From Nannobrachium achirus (lineage: Eukaryota; Chordata; Actinopteri; Myctophiformes; Myctophidae), in contig OY997640.1 of NCBI GenBank assembly GCA_963921795.1, forward strand, positions 9,755,237-9,819,236: DNA of 64,000 bases, read 5' to 3'. Below, piece by piece: positions 8,771-17,497 of the stretch; position 1 is the first letter of the stretch; every line of letters begins with the position of its first letter. The translations under genes were made by a program, and so were the position numbers. The notes beneath the pieces are model-generated. The model saw only the letters and a program-made list of their open reading frames with translations. It did not search any database and was not told where the DNA came from.

Positions 8771-11023
8771 ATGGCCACTAAGAAAACTTCAACAAGGAAA
8801 AGGTCTGCAGGGTCAAGAGAAGACACATCTGAAACTGTACATAACAACGACTCATACAACAGGGTTGTGTATCTGACAAAAAGCAGAGCTGCCGATCGTT
8901 GGTACTTTTGGAACACATGTCAGGAAAAACTGTCGTGGAATGAAGGCGATTCTTTTGAAGCTATTCCAGTTTCATCGTGCATGTCAGCATTACCCCGTGT
9001 CACGCTGACGACTCTGGTTCCTTTTTCGCTGCAGGCATCCAAGAGCAAACAGTTTGTGAAAGGAGAAAGTTTCAGCTTTCCGACTGATGAGTGTAATGTG
9101 AATGATGTTCTCGCGCAGAACAAACTTTTAGAACTCTGTAGAGAGAAAGGAGTTTCATGTCCCGTGTTTCTGGATACATTGATAGGAACCCGTGTGAATG
9201 ACCCCGAAGTTCGAGCTGGAGAGCAGCTCTATTCCTTGTTCACACACAGCGTGTCACGGATGTTGGAAAATAGATATGACATCATGCACCATTATCCTCT
9301 CTTCAGCCGAGCCCTTGGGTTGTATTACTCTGACAAGACCGATTTGCTCCCCGTGCCAGATGTTCAAAGTTTTGTTAAAACGGACGGGATTTTGGCTACC
9401 GGCGCCAAAGTGCACGAGGAAATCCATGGAATACCTTTAACAGGGACGGACTGCGACAAGTTCAGCAGGTGGAACGTGACACGAGATACTGACACTTTGA
9501 GTGCTCAGGTGAGGACCGATGTCTCGGAGCAAAGCAGTAAGAAAGGAACTGAAAAGGAGGAAACTTGCCCGTTGACAGTCGAGAGCGTCTCAAATCTGAG
9601 CTTGAGCGGGGGAGACGAACAAGTCAGTCGGCACAGCAGTCGCCTTGAAGACGGGAAGGATCTGCCAACGAAAACAGTCAGTGGGTCTTTGACCGATCCG
9701 GAAACCTCTGTGGCAGATCGTGTTGCGAAATTCAATAATTTGACCGGAACACTCACAGATAGGTACGCAGACAAACGTTTGTACAATGTGCACGTAAGCG
9801 AGTCTGTCACGTTTGGTGATCTGGTAACTTACTGCGTATCGCACAATTCCAAAGAACTACAGGGTCTGCCGCCTAGGAAAAGCTGGGGTGCTGTGAACCC
9901 AGTGTTGCTCATGGAAGACGTGTGGGATTCTGCTGCAGAAAAAGTGTGCAGAGGGTACGTGATCACGTCTAGAGGATATCTGGCATCTATGGAAAGGGGG
10001 GTTGTGTGCTACTACAACGAAGTATTTTTACCAGGACGGCCCGTGAGCAGGCTGAATTTGGATGTGGATCTGAAGTGTTGTGCGACCTGTAAAGATGACT
10101 TCTCCGCCAAAGCTTCAAAGGGCACAAAATACGATGTGTCTAAAATCATCAGCGCCAGTGTGATTGCCATCATAACCGAATCTCTCATTTGTTTAACGAG
10201 AAAACAGGTCGACAGGGAGTGGGATCAGACAGCCACCGCTGACGTGGCCAAAGCCCTCGGAAAGGTGTCTGTGTACATGAGAGCACCCAGTACCAGCAGA
10301 TCTTGTAAACTCAGTCTCAGGTTACTGTGGTGTCTGCCCATTGAGCTGTGTAGCGCGACGGGCATATCGGCGTACGACACACTGCTGAGAAAAATTGAGC
10401 AGGTTTCGTTGAGCCATGTGTTATTGTCCTACAAGAAGGAGCAGTGCGGCTTGTGTCAACTGAAAGCTGACAAGACGGCTTTACGCTTCAAGCTCTCAGA
10501 TGTGAGTTCAAGACAGTCGGCCATAGATAAAGCTCCTTACGTCGTTAGAAAATGTGTTAGGTTGCCTAACTGCTACAAAGAAGAAACCCGGTTCGAGTAC
10601 ATTGGGACATTCAACCGTCACAATGTGCAAGAGGCGGGTAATGAAAATGTTCACAACATTGCCATCGGGTTGTCTTCAAACCCTGTGCAATCGGACGTCA
10701 CTACGCTTGGATCTCCCTTTGCTACAGTCCTGACATCATCTCATCAACGCACAGGATTTAAATCTGTGACAAACAGCTGTCCGAATGTGGATCGTGTTCA
10801 AAAAGAAGCAGAACGGTTGTCCGATCTGTGGGGAGTACCTGTAACGGTGAATCGGTCTAGTGCTGGATTGTACATAGTTCAAGCGTTGCAAGAATCTCAA
10901 TACCCGTGCCCTATTCACAAGAAGATTCACGAGAATCGCACTAAATTTAGACTGAGAGCTATAGTATTTGCTCACGATACTATCCCAAAATGTTTCGTCA
11001 ACTCCTGCAATCCCCCTATGTAA
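8771..11023 (+). CDS. UL52-like DNA primase
   Basis: 750 aa from ATCATGG at 8771, chosen because a TATA box sits 38 bases upstream. The catalytic motif of archaeo-eukaryotic primases, LDVDL, is at about residues 430-434 (D431, D433). Further on is a VRLPNCYK segment like the conserved R-P-C-K block of herpesvirus primases. The C-terminus carries a probable zinc site of the UL52 type: CPIH (C713, H716) followed by C741 and C746 just before the stop. It would make RNA primers with the UL5-like helicase encoded at 26956. Residues about 240-340 are Ser/Thr/Glu-rich and probably disordered. It corresponds best to the primase (ORF63) of channel catfish herpesvirus; the functional class is supported by motifs, the orthology is inference. 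Confidence 0.85.
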   Translation: MATKKTSTRKRSAGSREDTSETVHNNDSYNRVVYLTKSRAADRWYFWNTCQEKLSWNEGDSFEAIPVSSCMSALPRVTLTTLVPFSLQASKSKQFVKGESFSFPTDECNVNDVLAQNKLLELCREKGVSCPVFLDTLIGTRVNDPEVRAGEQLYSLFTHSVSRMLENRYDIMHHYPLFSRALGLYYSDKTDLLPVPDVQSFVKTDGILATGAKVHEEIHGIPLTGTDCDKFSRWNVTRDTDTLSAQVRTDVSEQSSKKGTEKEETCPLTVESVSNLSLSGGDEQVSRHSSRLEDGKDLPTKTVSGSLTDPETSVADRVAKFNNLTGTLTDRYADKRLYNVHVSESVTFGDLVTYCVSHNSKELQGLPPRKSWGAVNPVLLMEDVWDSAAEKVCRGYVITSRGYLASMERGVVCYYNEVFLPGRPVSRLNLDVDLKCCATCKDDFSAKASKGTKYDVSKIISASVIAIITESLICLTRKQVDREWDQTATADVAKALGKVSVYMRAPSTSRSCKLSLRLLWCLPIELCSATGISAYDTLLRKIEQVSLSHVLLSYKKEQCGLCQLKADKTALRFKLSDVSSRQSAIDKAPYVVRKCVRLPNCYKEETRFEYIGTFNRHNVQEAGNENVHNIAIGLSSNPVQSDVTTLGSPFATVLTSSHQRTGFKSVTNSCPNVDRVQKEAERLSDLWGVPVTVNRSSAGLYIVQALQESQYPCPIHKKIHENRTKFRLRAIVFAHDTIPKCFVNSCNPPM

Positions 11024-11060
11024 TGAGACTGTTCTTTCTTTTGCAACAGCATAAAATACA

Positions 11061-11234
11061 GTTTATTTTGCCACCATAAGCCATTGCGATTTCCCAGCTC
11101 AGCACCAGAACAATATATACCTCGGACGGTTTAAGTCATTGACACTGACAAACGATTCTTTGGCCGATCAAGGGATGTACTACTGCGGCACAAAACGTGG
11201 ACCTTCGGTTGCTAACTGGCTGCATGTGATGTAG
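11061..11234 (+). pseudogene. Ig V-domain fragment, probably a relic or unannotated exon
   Basis: A 57-codon open segment ending in TAG encodes the second half of an immunoglobulin V-type domain: an RFKSLTLTNDS strand followed by DQGMYYCG, the typical D-x-G-x-Y-x-C of strand F. The first half, with the partner cysteine and tryptophan, is missing. A polypyrimidine run ending in CAG (near 11049) and a second CAG (11060) look like splice acceptors just before it, so it could be a last exon. It lies directly behind the primase stop. It shows no close resemblance to the intact Ig gene at 24243 that I can see by eye. Confidence 0.5.
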
Positions 11235-11872
11235 CACGAAGACCAACAAGACGTTTTTAATTCTTCGGAACTGTACCAGTACAATGTTTTATTCAAGCAG
11301 GAAGAACGGTTGTGCTACAATCCAAACTCAGTTCTTCGGTCACCTGAAAGGGGCTCAGAGAGGACTAGTCGACCTTGTTTGAAAGACATTGGGCGACCAA
11401 ACTGTATGGCGTTACCTTTAACACTGATGATTTTGACTACAGCGTGTTTGCTTCTTGTGCATGTTGAGACTTTGTGAAATCTAATGTACATCGCTAATAT
11501 TTTCTTTTGTTTCTGCTTGTTCTCTTGTAAAAAATAAACCAAGGACACAAAAAAGGCTTGTGTAGTGTATTTGTTTTTTATTTCAAAATCACTTTTAAAA
11601 AAATGTTGGGAGCTGTAAAAAAAAATGACAACACTCTTTGAGTTAGCAATTATTGTAAGATATTTTGTGAGCTGCAAAAATTAACAGCATCACTTGAGTT
11701 AGCAAATTTTCAACCTTTTACGGTCACAGGAAGGATTTTTCTCCTCACCATTGCTGTTAGATTTACGAAAGGTTCTTTTAGCATTATTGGGTGCAGGAAA
11801 GATTTCTTCTTTCCGTCAGTTTTAGGCCTCGGAGAATGAACATTCCACAGTTTACCGCTTCCACGGTCGCCA
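11235..11872. other. Gene-poor spacer with poly(A) signal and small direct repeats
   Basis: No convincing gene. AATAAA at 11533-11538 could end plus-strand transcripts. An imperfect direct repeat (GAGCTG..AAAAA..CAC..TGAGTTAGCAA) occurs at about 11609-11652 and 11669-11710. The minus-strand frame between about 11712 and 11880 is open for some 55 codons just downstream of the methyltransferase stop in a shifted frame; see findings. Confidence 0.5.
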
Positions 11873-13447
11873 TTAGATTTTTTTCTTCACTCGACCGAGT
11901 CCGGGTTTCGGAAACCGCATAGTCTTTACGCGACCGCTTATGGGTCCACCGGTAGATCCTTTTTTCACCCGACCGGGTCCGGCTCTCTTCGTGCGATCAG
12001 CCGTGTGGCCAGTTTTCTTCACCCGACCGGGTCCGGCTCTCTTCGTGCGATCAGCCGTGTGGCCAGTTTTCTTCACCCGACCGGGTCCGGCTCTCTTCGT
12101 GCGATCAGCCGTGTGGCCAGTTTTCTTCACCCGACCGGGTCCGGCTCTCTTCGTGCGATCAGCCGTGTGGCCAGTTTTCTTCACCCGACCGTGTCCGGCT
12201 CTCTGAGAGCACAGCGTCTTCGTGCGATCAGCCGTGTGGCCAGTTTTCTTCACCCGACCGGGTCCGGCTCTCTGAGAGCACAGCGTCTTCGTGCGATCAG
12301 CCGTGTGGCCAGTTTTCTTCACCCGACCGTGTCCGGCTCTCTGAGAGCACAGCGTCTTCGTGCGATCAGCCGTGTGGCCAGTTTTCTTCACCCGACCGGG
12401 TCCGGCTCTCTGAGAGCACAGCGTCTTCGTGCGATCAGCCGTGTGGCCAGTTTTCTTCACCCGACCGTGTCCGGCTCTCTGAGAGCACAGCGTCTTCGTG
12501 CGATCAGCCGTGTGGCCAGTTTTCTTCACCCTATCAATCTCAGGTTTACCAGAAGATCCTTTTTTCTCCTGAATCTCAGATTCAACAAAAGACCCCCCTT
12601 TTGCTTGACCAAATGGTAATATTTCAGGTTTGGGCATCTCAGGTCCTACACTCGGTCTGACGGTAGATGTGTTTTCGGAGACGTGCTGAAACACAGCCTT
12701 TACTAGCTTCTCCGGGTAAGCCTGCAGCTCGTCTAGAGTGTGTTTAGATTTATCCTGAGCAAAACGAGGCCCTCTTTGAGCGACTTCTACATGTTTCCCA
12801 TCAACAATATTTGGACATTTTGTCTGATTGCATAGAACACCTCGGAATGGATTGTTGGTCATTATCCGAGTTCTTTTTCTGTACTTAGCCCCGTACTGAC
12901 AGTAGTCCAGTCTTACCACGTGCCTGTCTTTGCATGCGGTTCGAAAGCATGATGTCTTAAGTTTTCTGATCTCATCGTAGCTTTTCTTGGTACGATTTTG
13001 ATTTATCTTCTGGGCAAACAGAGCCATGTAATGATTGTCCGCGCTGGAGAAAAACCTGTGTGACACCCATCTTTTCCACAGCATGCTAGAGTCTGGGTTT
13101 TCTATGAAAAACTGCAGCTGAGGATTGAGTTTATGGAAATAATCGATCACCGCAGCGGTCTTAGAAACAAGCCTGTCTGCTAGATCAAGATTTCTTTCCG
13201 TGTTTGCCTTAGTCCTGGCCACGCTGTAATTTTCACAAGGAGGTCCTGCGAATATAACGTCGGGAAACGGTCCTTCCCAGTCCTTCTCAGGATCCCAACA
13301 TAGTATGTCGGCAACGATATCAGCACCATGCTGTCCATTGATGTCCAACCTGCGCACGAGCCAACCAGCTTTGTAAAAGGGCTTGCATATACTGCCCGTC
13401 CCGTCAAATAAACTTAGGAGCGTGCGGGTTTGTGCAGAAGGGGTCAT
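11873..13447 (-). CDS. Cytosine-5 DNA methyltransferase with tandem-repeat tail
   Basis: 524 aa. The N-terminal half has the C5-methyltransferase motifs in order: motif I LFDGTGS (about residues 13-19, S-adenosylmethionine binding), motif IV GPPCENYS with catalytic Cys71, motif VI IENP (115-118) and QYGAKYRKRTRI (184-195) matching motif VIII. These indicate an enzyme that methylates cytosine in DNA. Residues about 305-500 are a basic low-complexity array of 23- and 18-residue units (KKTGHTADRTK core), probably a DNA-binding or disordered tail. Methyltransferases are known in amphibian alloherpesviruses (ranid herpesviruses), so the gene fits the virus. It diverges from the glycoprotein gene at 13556 over a 108-bp spacer without a clear TATA. 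Specificity cannot be read from sequence. Confidence 0.9.
   Translation of the reverse strand: MTPSAQTRTLLSLFDGTGSICKPFYKAGWLVRRLDINGQHGADIVADILCWDPEKDWEGPFPDVIFAGPPCENYSVARTKANTERNLDLADRLVSKTAAVIDYFHKLNPQLQFFIENPDSSMLWKRWVSHRFFSSADNHYMALFAQKINQNRTKKSYDEIRKLKTSCFRTACKDRHVVRLDYCQYGAKYRKRTRIMTNNPFRGVLCNQTKCPNIVDGKHVEVAQRGPRFAQDKSKHTLDELQAYPEKLVKAVFQHVSENTSTVRPSVGPEMPKPEILPFGQAKGGSFVESEIQEKKGSSGKPEIDRVKKTGHTADRTKTLCSQRAGHGRVKKTGHTADRTKTLCSQRAGPGRVKKTGHTADRTKTLCSQRAGHGRVKKTGHTADRTKTLCSQRAGPGRVKKTGHTADRTKTLCSQRAGHGRVKKTGHTADRTKRAGPGRVKKTGHTADRTKRAGPGRVKKTGHTADRTKRAGPGRVKKTGHTADRTKRAGPGRVKKGSTGGPISGRVKTMRFPKPGLGRVKKKI
11961..12529 (-). repeat. 54/69-bp coding minisatellite in the methyltransferase tail
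   Basis: Nine in-frame units: four short (18 codons) nearest the C-terminus, then five long (23 codons, with an extra TLCSQ segment). In the long units AGH and AGP alternate, so the array expanded by copying a two-unit block. All unit lengths are multiples of three. Confidence 0.9.
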
Positions 13448-13555
13448 TACAAAGAGACGTTGTATTAGATGTGCATTTTAGACAGTACTTACAAGTTCTC
13501 GTCGTTAATGCTTTGTGTTCGAAAAGTCTAAGCCAAACCTGACAAACTGACAAAC

Positions 13556-16500
13556 ATGAGGTTGTTGGTTATTTTGTGTCTCATCGGGTTCAGTCAAACT
13601 GCGCCCGTATCGACCAAAGTTTCACTCTGTCGCTCCAAGAGGAACACATGCCGAAAGGCGAACCTAATCTTGACAAGTTGTTGGGATGGGATACCTGTGT
13701 GCAGATACCGCTGTGGATTAGGTCAACCTACAGTCTCAAATGAGGATCTGGACTGCGGAGACGAATGCGTACCCGGATTTTTCATGAGCCGATCCAACGG
13801 AAAAGAGCAATGCAAGCGGCACTCAACTTGCAAAGGACCCGTCGTGATTCACGGGACCAGCTGGCACGACACCGTCTGCGGAGATCCTACAAAATACATT
13901 ATATCAGACATATCGATTCCGATTGAATCCGACAAACTACTCGATGTGCTCAAGTTGCACACGTTGAGCTGGTTACCAGCACTGGATGAGGATGAAGCAA
14001 ATTACATGTGCAAAAATGTTGGCAAACTCACAACCTTAAACCGGATTCGTGAGTGTACGAGAAACTTGGCATGGGTGTTTGAGAGTCTGGAGAACCCGCT
14101 TGAAGTGCTGTATTATCAGCTGAATGCAATGGGGCACTCGATGAAAGCAACGGAACTGTACTCAGAAGTGGTGAAACCCTTTGTGAAAAACCAAGAGTCG
14201 TTGCCTTACCGGTTCTTGTTCAAAACTACAGAAACAGTTTTGGAGCAAGGGAAGTCAGCTGTGATAAGTGCTCATTTCGTGATCCCCAAAGGTGCACACC
14301 AAGATCCGGTGGATTCGGTAGCCTGGTTTCGTAAAGGTTCCTCATTGATGCTCAAGGCTAACGAGACTGACATTGTCGAAGCTAAGCCTGGCCTGAGTCT
14401 GTCTAAAACTTGGTCGCAGAAAAAATCCTTAGGGTTATTTTTATGGGGATACGACATTTCTCTCACGATGGACGACATTCAGTGTATCTACGGAGACCAT
14501 CTGGTGATTGGGCTGTACATTAAAGATATTGTATCGGGAGTAGAGCGATTAATCCCCATGATTGACTTCCATAACGTGAAATGCATCTGGAAACCTCAAC
14601 TTAACCCTCGCTGTAACTGCTCTGAGGCTTTGCTCCATTACACTAACCCCGAAGGTCTGTGTTCCCCCAGCTGCATAGATGCAAACTTCAAACACGTGCA
14701 TTTTGGGATAGATGGGAACGATAACGACTGGGCTTTAACTGTATCTCGCGCTCCACCGGACACAAATGTAGAAATGCAAGGTCGTGTAATATATGGCGAA
14801 GTACAACCCAAAACCGAAAAGTTTTGCCTTGTCACAAGTGATCTATTCGACCAGACTACCCTGAAAACCACTGCACCCTCTGCTCCGTTGGACGTACGAC
14901 GGTGCGAAGTTGTACTTTTAGAAGTACGTGTCGTCAATGACCTTGACCGGGCAACACATAACTCTGATCTCCTCGTGATTCCCGTGAGAGACTTGAGAGG
15001 CGCAAGCAAGCACGTTTATATTCATAGATCAGCCCAATCCACTTTGGATGTGTTGCTGCGCCGAGTGTGGGGAGAAAGGCAAGGGGTCAAAATTCACTTT
15101 TCTGATCGCACCAGAGCTCCTTACCAGGAGGAGATCGCAGCTGTGTTTGATTGGTTTGCACTGAGACAACATTCCAAGACAAGACAGGTTGTTGTGATCG
15201 ACATAGCTTTGGACTTTGCAACCTCGGCGACTTTTTCTGCTCTGGCAAGAATGTACGGCTCCAAATTTGAGATAATCCCTGGTCTGTCAAGTAATGAACT
15301 GTCCACAGTCCTTGTAACTCAAAGCAAGCCTCTGATTGCGCAGTATAGTTGCGACTACCCCGACTGTATCACTCTAACGTCAGTCGCAGATGCGAATGGT
15401 AAAATACTGCTCACAAGATCCACGACAGACGCGTTCCCCAGCTGCTCCTCGGCACGAGCGTCATATACCAACACACACTGTGTTGTGTGCCGAGAAGCGG
15501 AGAAAGTGATTCTCGTATGCCCGAGCCTTTTCGTCGTGGGAACATGCACCGGCGACTACGAGAGTTTAATTTTTAATCCTATAGAGCAGTTCCACGTCGC
15601 CAGCTGGCCGGCTATAGACCGAGAACGAGTTCGTGCGGCAGAAAAATTTAAGGATCTCGGTTCGCTTATAACCGTACACGGGGCTTTTCTGAATCTAGAC
15701 GACATAAGCCTGTTTCCTGCGCACTGCACAGATTGCCACAAGGTGTCTATCAGTAGATGGAACTCAGGCGTGTACACTGAACATGACGAATACAACCTCC
15801 GGTTTGATATTGAAAGGCACATGTGCAAAACGGGTGTTATAGTCTTTGAACATTTGTGCATGCTATCTAACAACAGAGCAGGAATAATTGTGACAATCCC
15901 GTCTTCGAAATACATCAAGGAAAATTGTACAGGTTTGACAATGGCAAGCAGACACGCCATAGCTTCAGCTGACAAAGCTCACCACCAATACAGCATAACA
16001 GACTTGACAGCCATAATTGTCGATATGGCCAAATGGGGTGTGAGCAGATATTCCCTTGGTTACTTGGATTACACATACAGAGGAAGCCAGAGATTTTCCA
16101 CTTTTTCAGAGTTGACCAACGCCATAGTCTCTGCGACCAAAGCTCATCGCACTCTACATTATCGTTACACGAGAAGTTCCAAATACGGCGACGGAGGTTA
16201 CTCTTACGCCATGGCGAACAATGTGTATAAACTCGAGGGGGGTATGTTCTTTCAATTCACACAACCTTCAAGTCCCATGCTAAAAAGTTTTGTTCGGGTC
16301 CCGGGGTATCCGAACCTGAGACTTGGGATGTCTTCCGATATGAACGTAGGAGCTCCGGCGTCTGGCCTTGAACCGACCGGACGATCGATGATCGACAATG
16401 TAAAATTTATACCCTACGGAGCTGAAATCATCACCTTGGAAAACGGAGAAAGGGTATTCGTCGACCAAGAGAGAGAGATTATTTGTATGCATGTGCCGCC

Positions 16501-17497
16501 TGCGAGTTACAGTCAAACTATGAGGGTCAAATGTGAAGGCGTACAACGAGATGTCATGAGACCCCCGGAGGACGGATACTGTTATCGGAACATAGAAAAA
16601 CACAATCATCGCGCCGCTGTGTCTGTACGCTTAGCCATGCAGAGCAACTTCACAGAAGCCGCTTTGAACATGTTTCATGTAATAAATGAAGCTTTAGAAG
16701 GAGAACAGATGCTCGACGACTCTGAACTGTCATGGGTCGCTGACACAGAGGCGGAGTCTTCCTATGCTTCACCGGTAGACGCCGAACAGATTCAGGACAT
16801 GTTACAAAGTAAAACCACGGCGGCTGATCTTTTTGAATGCATCACAGGTTCTGACACATGCCTGCGGCTTGCCAACCACGCCAACAACAGCTGGCCTCAA
16901 GGAGGCACAGGAGCACCGATCGCCGTGTTCGCCGAGATCGAAGACAGCGATGTCATCGTCAAGATGATAATACGGGTCTCACACGGCGCACATCGTGCGA
17001 CTGTGCCATGCTCATACGAACCCTTACACTTTGGCTCACTCGCCAGTCTCGTCTTACCCAAATATTATACGTCTACCGCAGATCCGATCAAAGAAGCTCA
17101 ACAGTACATAGCAGGCGTAGGGCTATTCGTGGAAAAAATCTTAAGCTCCCTATCTTTGCTGTACTGCAAGTCAGCTCTGATGGATGCCTACGAGGAAGAG
17201 CCATCGGTTTCCAAAAACACTCCTGCCACTGGTAGATGTCTAGAAGCAACATACGACAAGTATATTGAAACAAAAGCCACCTTTGACGACTTAAGCAGAC
17301 TGTTGAGCCAAGAGGCCGAGTGGGACTTGAAAATACGTCAGCGTGTACAGGATGATGCAGAACAGTTATCTGTGCTAGCTGGATGTGCTGTGTTACTCGC
17401 TGTATTAATCTACATAGGACTTTTCTCAATACTGTTTAAATGCTACTGCCAATGCCATAGTGCACGGTCCAACAGAGATTATTACAAACTGAAGTGA
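13556..17497 (+). CDS. Large envelope glycoprotein with TNFR-like N-terminus
   Basis: 1313 aa type I membrane protein. It has a signal peptide (residues 1-15), a long Cys-rich ectodomain with several N-x-S/T sites, one transmembrane segment near 1271-1295 and a short Cys/basic tail ending in YYKL. Residues about 25-110 contain a cysteine spacing and the signature GTSWHDTVCGD typical of TNF-receptor cysteine-rich domains (C..C.PGFF....C..H..C....GT...DTVC). The remainder shows no domain I recognise. Length, topology and context suit the major conserved membrane glycoprotein of alloherpesviruses (ORF46 of the catfish virus), expected in the virion envelope; that match is inference. The stop codon overlaps the ATG of the next glycoprotein gene (TGATG). 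Confidence 0.75.
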   Translation: MRLLVILCLIGFSQTAPVSTKVSLCRSKRNTCRKANLILTSCWDGIPVCRYRCGLGQPTVSNEDLDCGDECVPGFFMSRSNGKEQCKRHSTCKGPVVIHGTSWHDTVCGDPTKYIISDISIPIESDKLLDVLKLHTLSWLPALDEDEANYMCKNVGKLTTLNRIRECTRNLAWVFESLENPLEVLYYQLNAMGHSMKATELYSEVVKPFVKNQESLPYRFLFKTTETVLEQGKSAVISAHFVIPKGAHQDPVDSVAWFRKGSSLMLKANETDIVEAKPGLSLSKTWSQKKSLGLFLWGYDISLTMDDIQCIYGDHLVIGLYIKDIVSGVERLIPMIDFHNVKCIWKPQLNPRCNCSEALLHYTNPEGLCSPSCIDANFKHVHFGIDGNDNDWALTVSRAPPDTNVEMQGRVIYGEVQPKTEKFCLVTSDLFDQTTLKTTAPSAPLDVRRCEVVLLEVRVVNDLDRATHNSDLLVIPVRDLRGASKHVYIHRSAQSTLDVLLRRVWGERQGVKIHFSDRTRAPYQEEIAAVFDWFALRQHSKTRQVVVIDIALDFATSATFSALARMYGSKFEIIPGLSSNELSTVLVTQSKPLIAQYSCDYPDCITLTSVADANGKILLTRSTTDAFPSCSSARASYTNTHCVVCREAEKVILVCPSLFVVGTCTGDYESLIFNPIEQFHVASWPAIDRERVRAAEKFKDLGSLITVHGAFLNLDDISLFPAHCTDCHKVSISRWNSGVYTEHDEYNLRFDIERHMCKTGVIVFEHLCMLSNNRAGIIVTIPSSKYIKENCTGLTMASRHAIASADKAHHQYSITDLTAIIVDMAKWGVSRYSLGYLDYTYRGSQRFSTFSELTNAIVSATKAHRTLHYRYTRSSKYGDGGYSYAMANNVYKLEGGMFFQFTQPSSPMLKSFVRVPGYPNLRLGMSSDMNVGAPASGLEPTGRSMIDNVKFIPYGAEIITLENGERVFVDQEREIICMHVPPASYSQTMRVKCEGVQRDVMRPPEDGYCYRNIEKHNHRAAVSVRLAMQSNFTEAALNMFHVINEALEGEQMLDDSELSWVADTEAESSYASPVDAEQIQDMLQSKTTAADLFECITGSDTCLRLANHANNSWPQGGTGAPIAVFAEIEDSDVIVKMIIRVSHGAHRATVPCSYEPLHFGSLASLVLPKYYTSTADPIKEAQQYIAGVGLFVEKILSSLSLLYCKSALMDAYEEEPSVSKNTPATGRCLEATYDKYIETKATFDDLSRLLSQEAEWDLKIRQRVQDDAEQLSVLAGCAVLLAVLIYIGLFSILFKCYCQCHSARSNRDYYKLK

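Noticed and set aside
11315..11677. 120-codon minus-strand frame
   Set aside because: AT-rich, low complexity, start not near any promoter, and covers the poly(A) region of the other strand.
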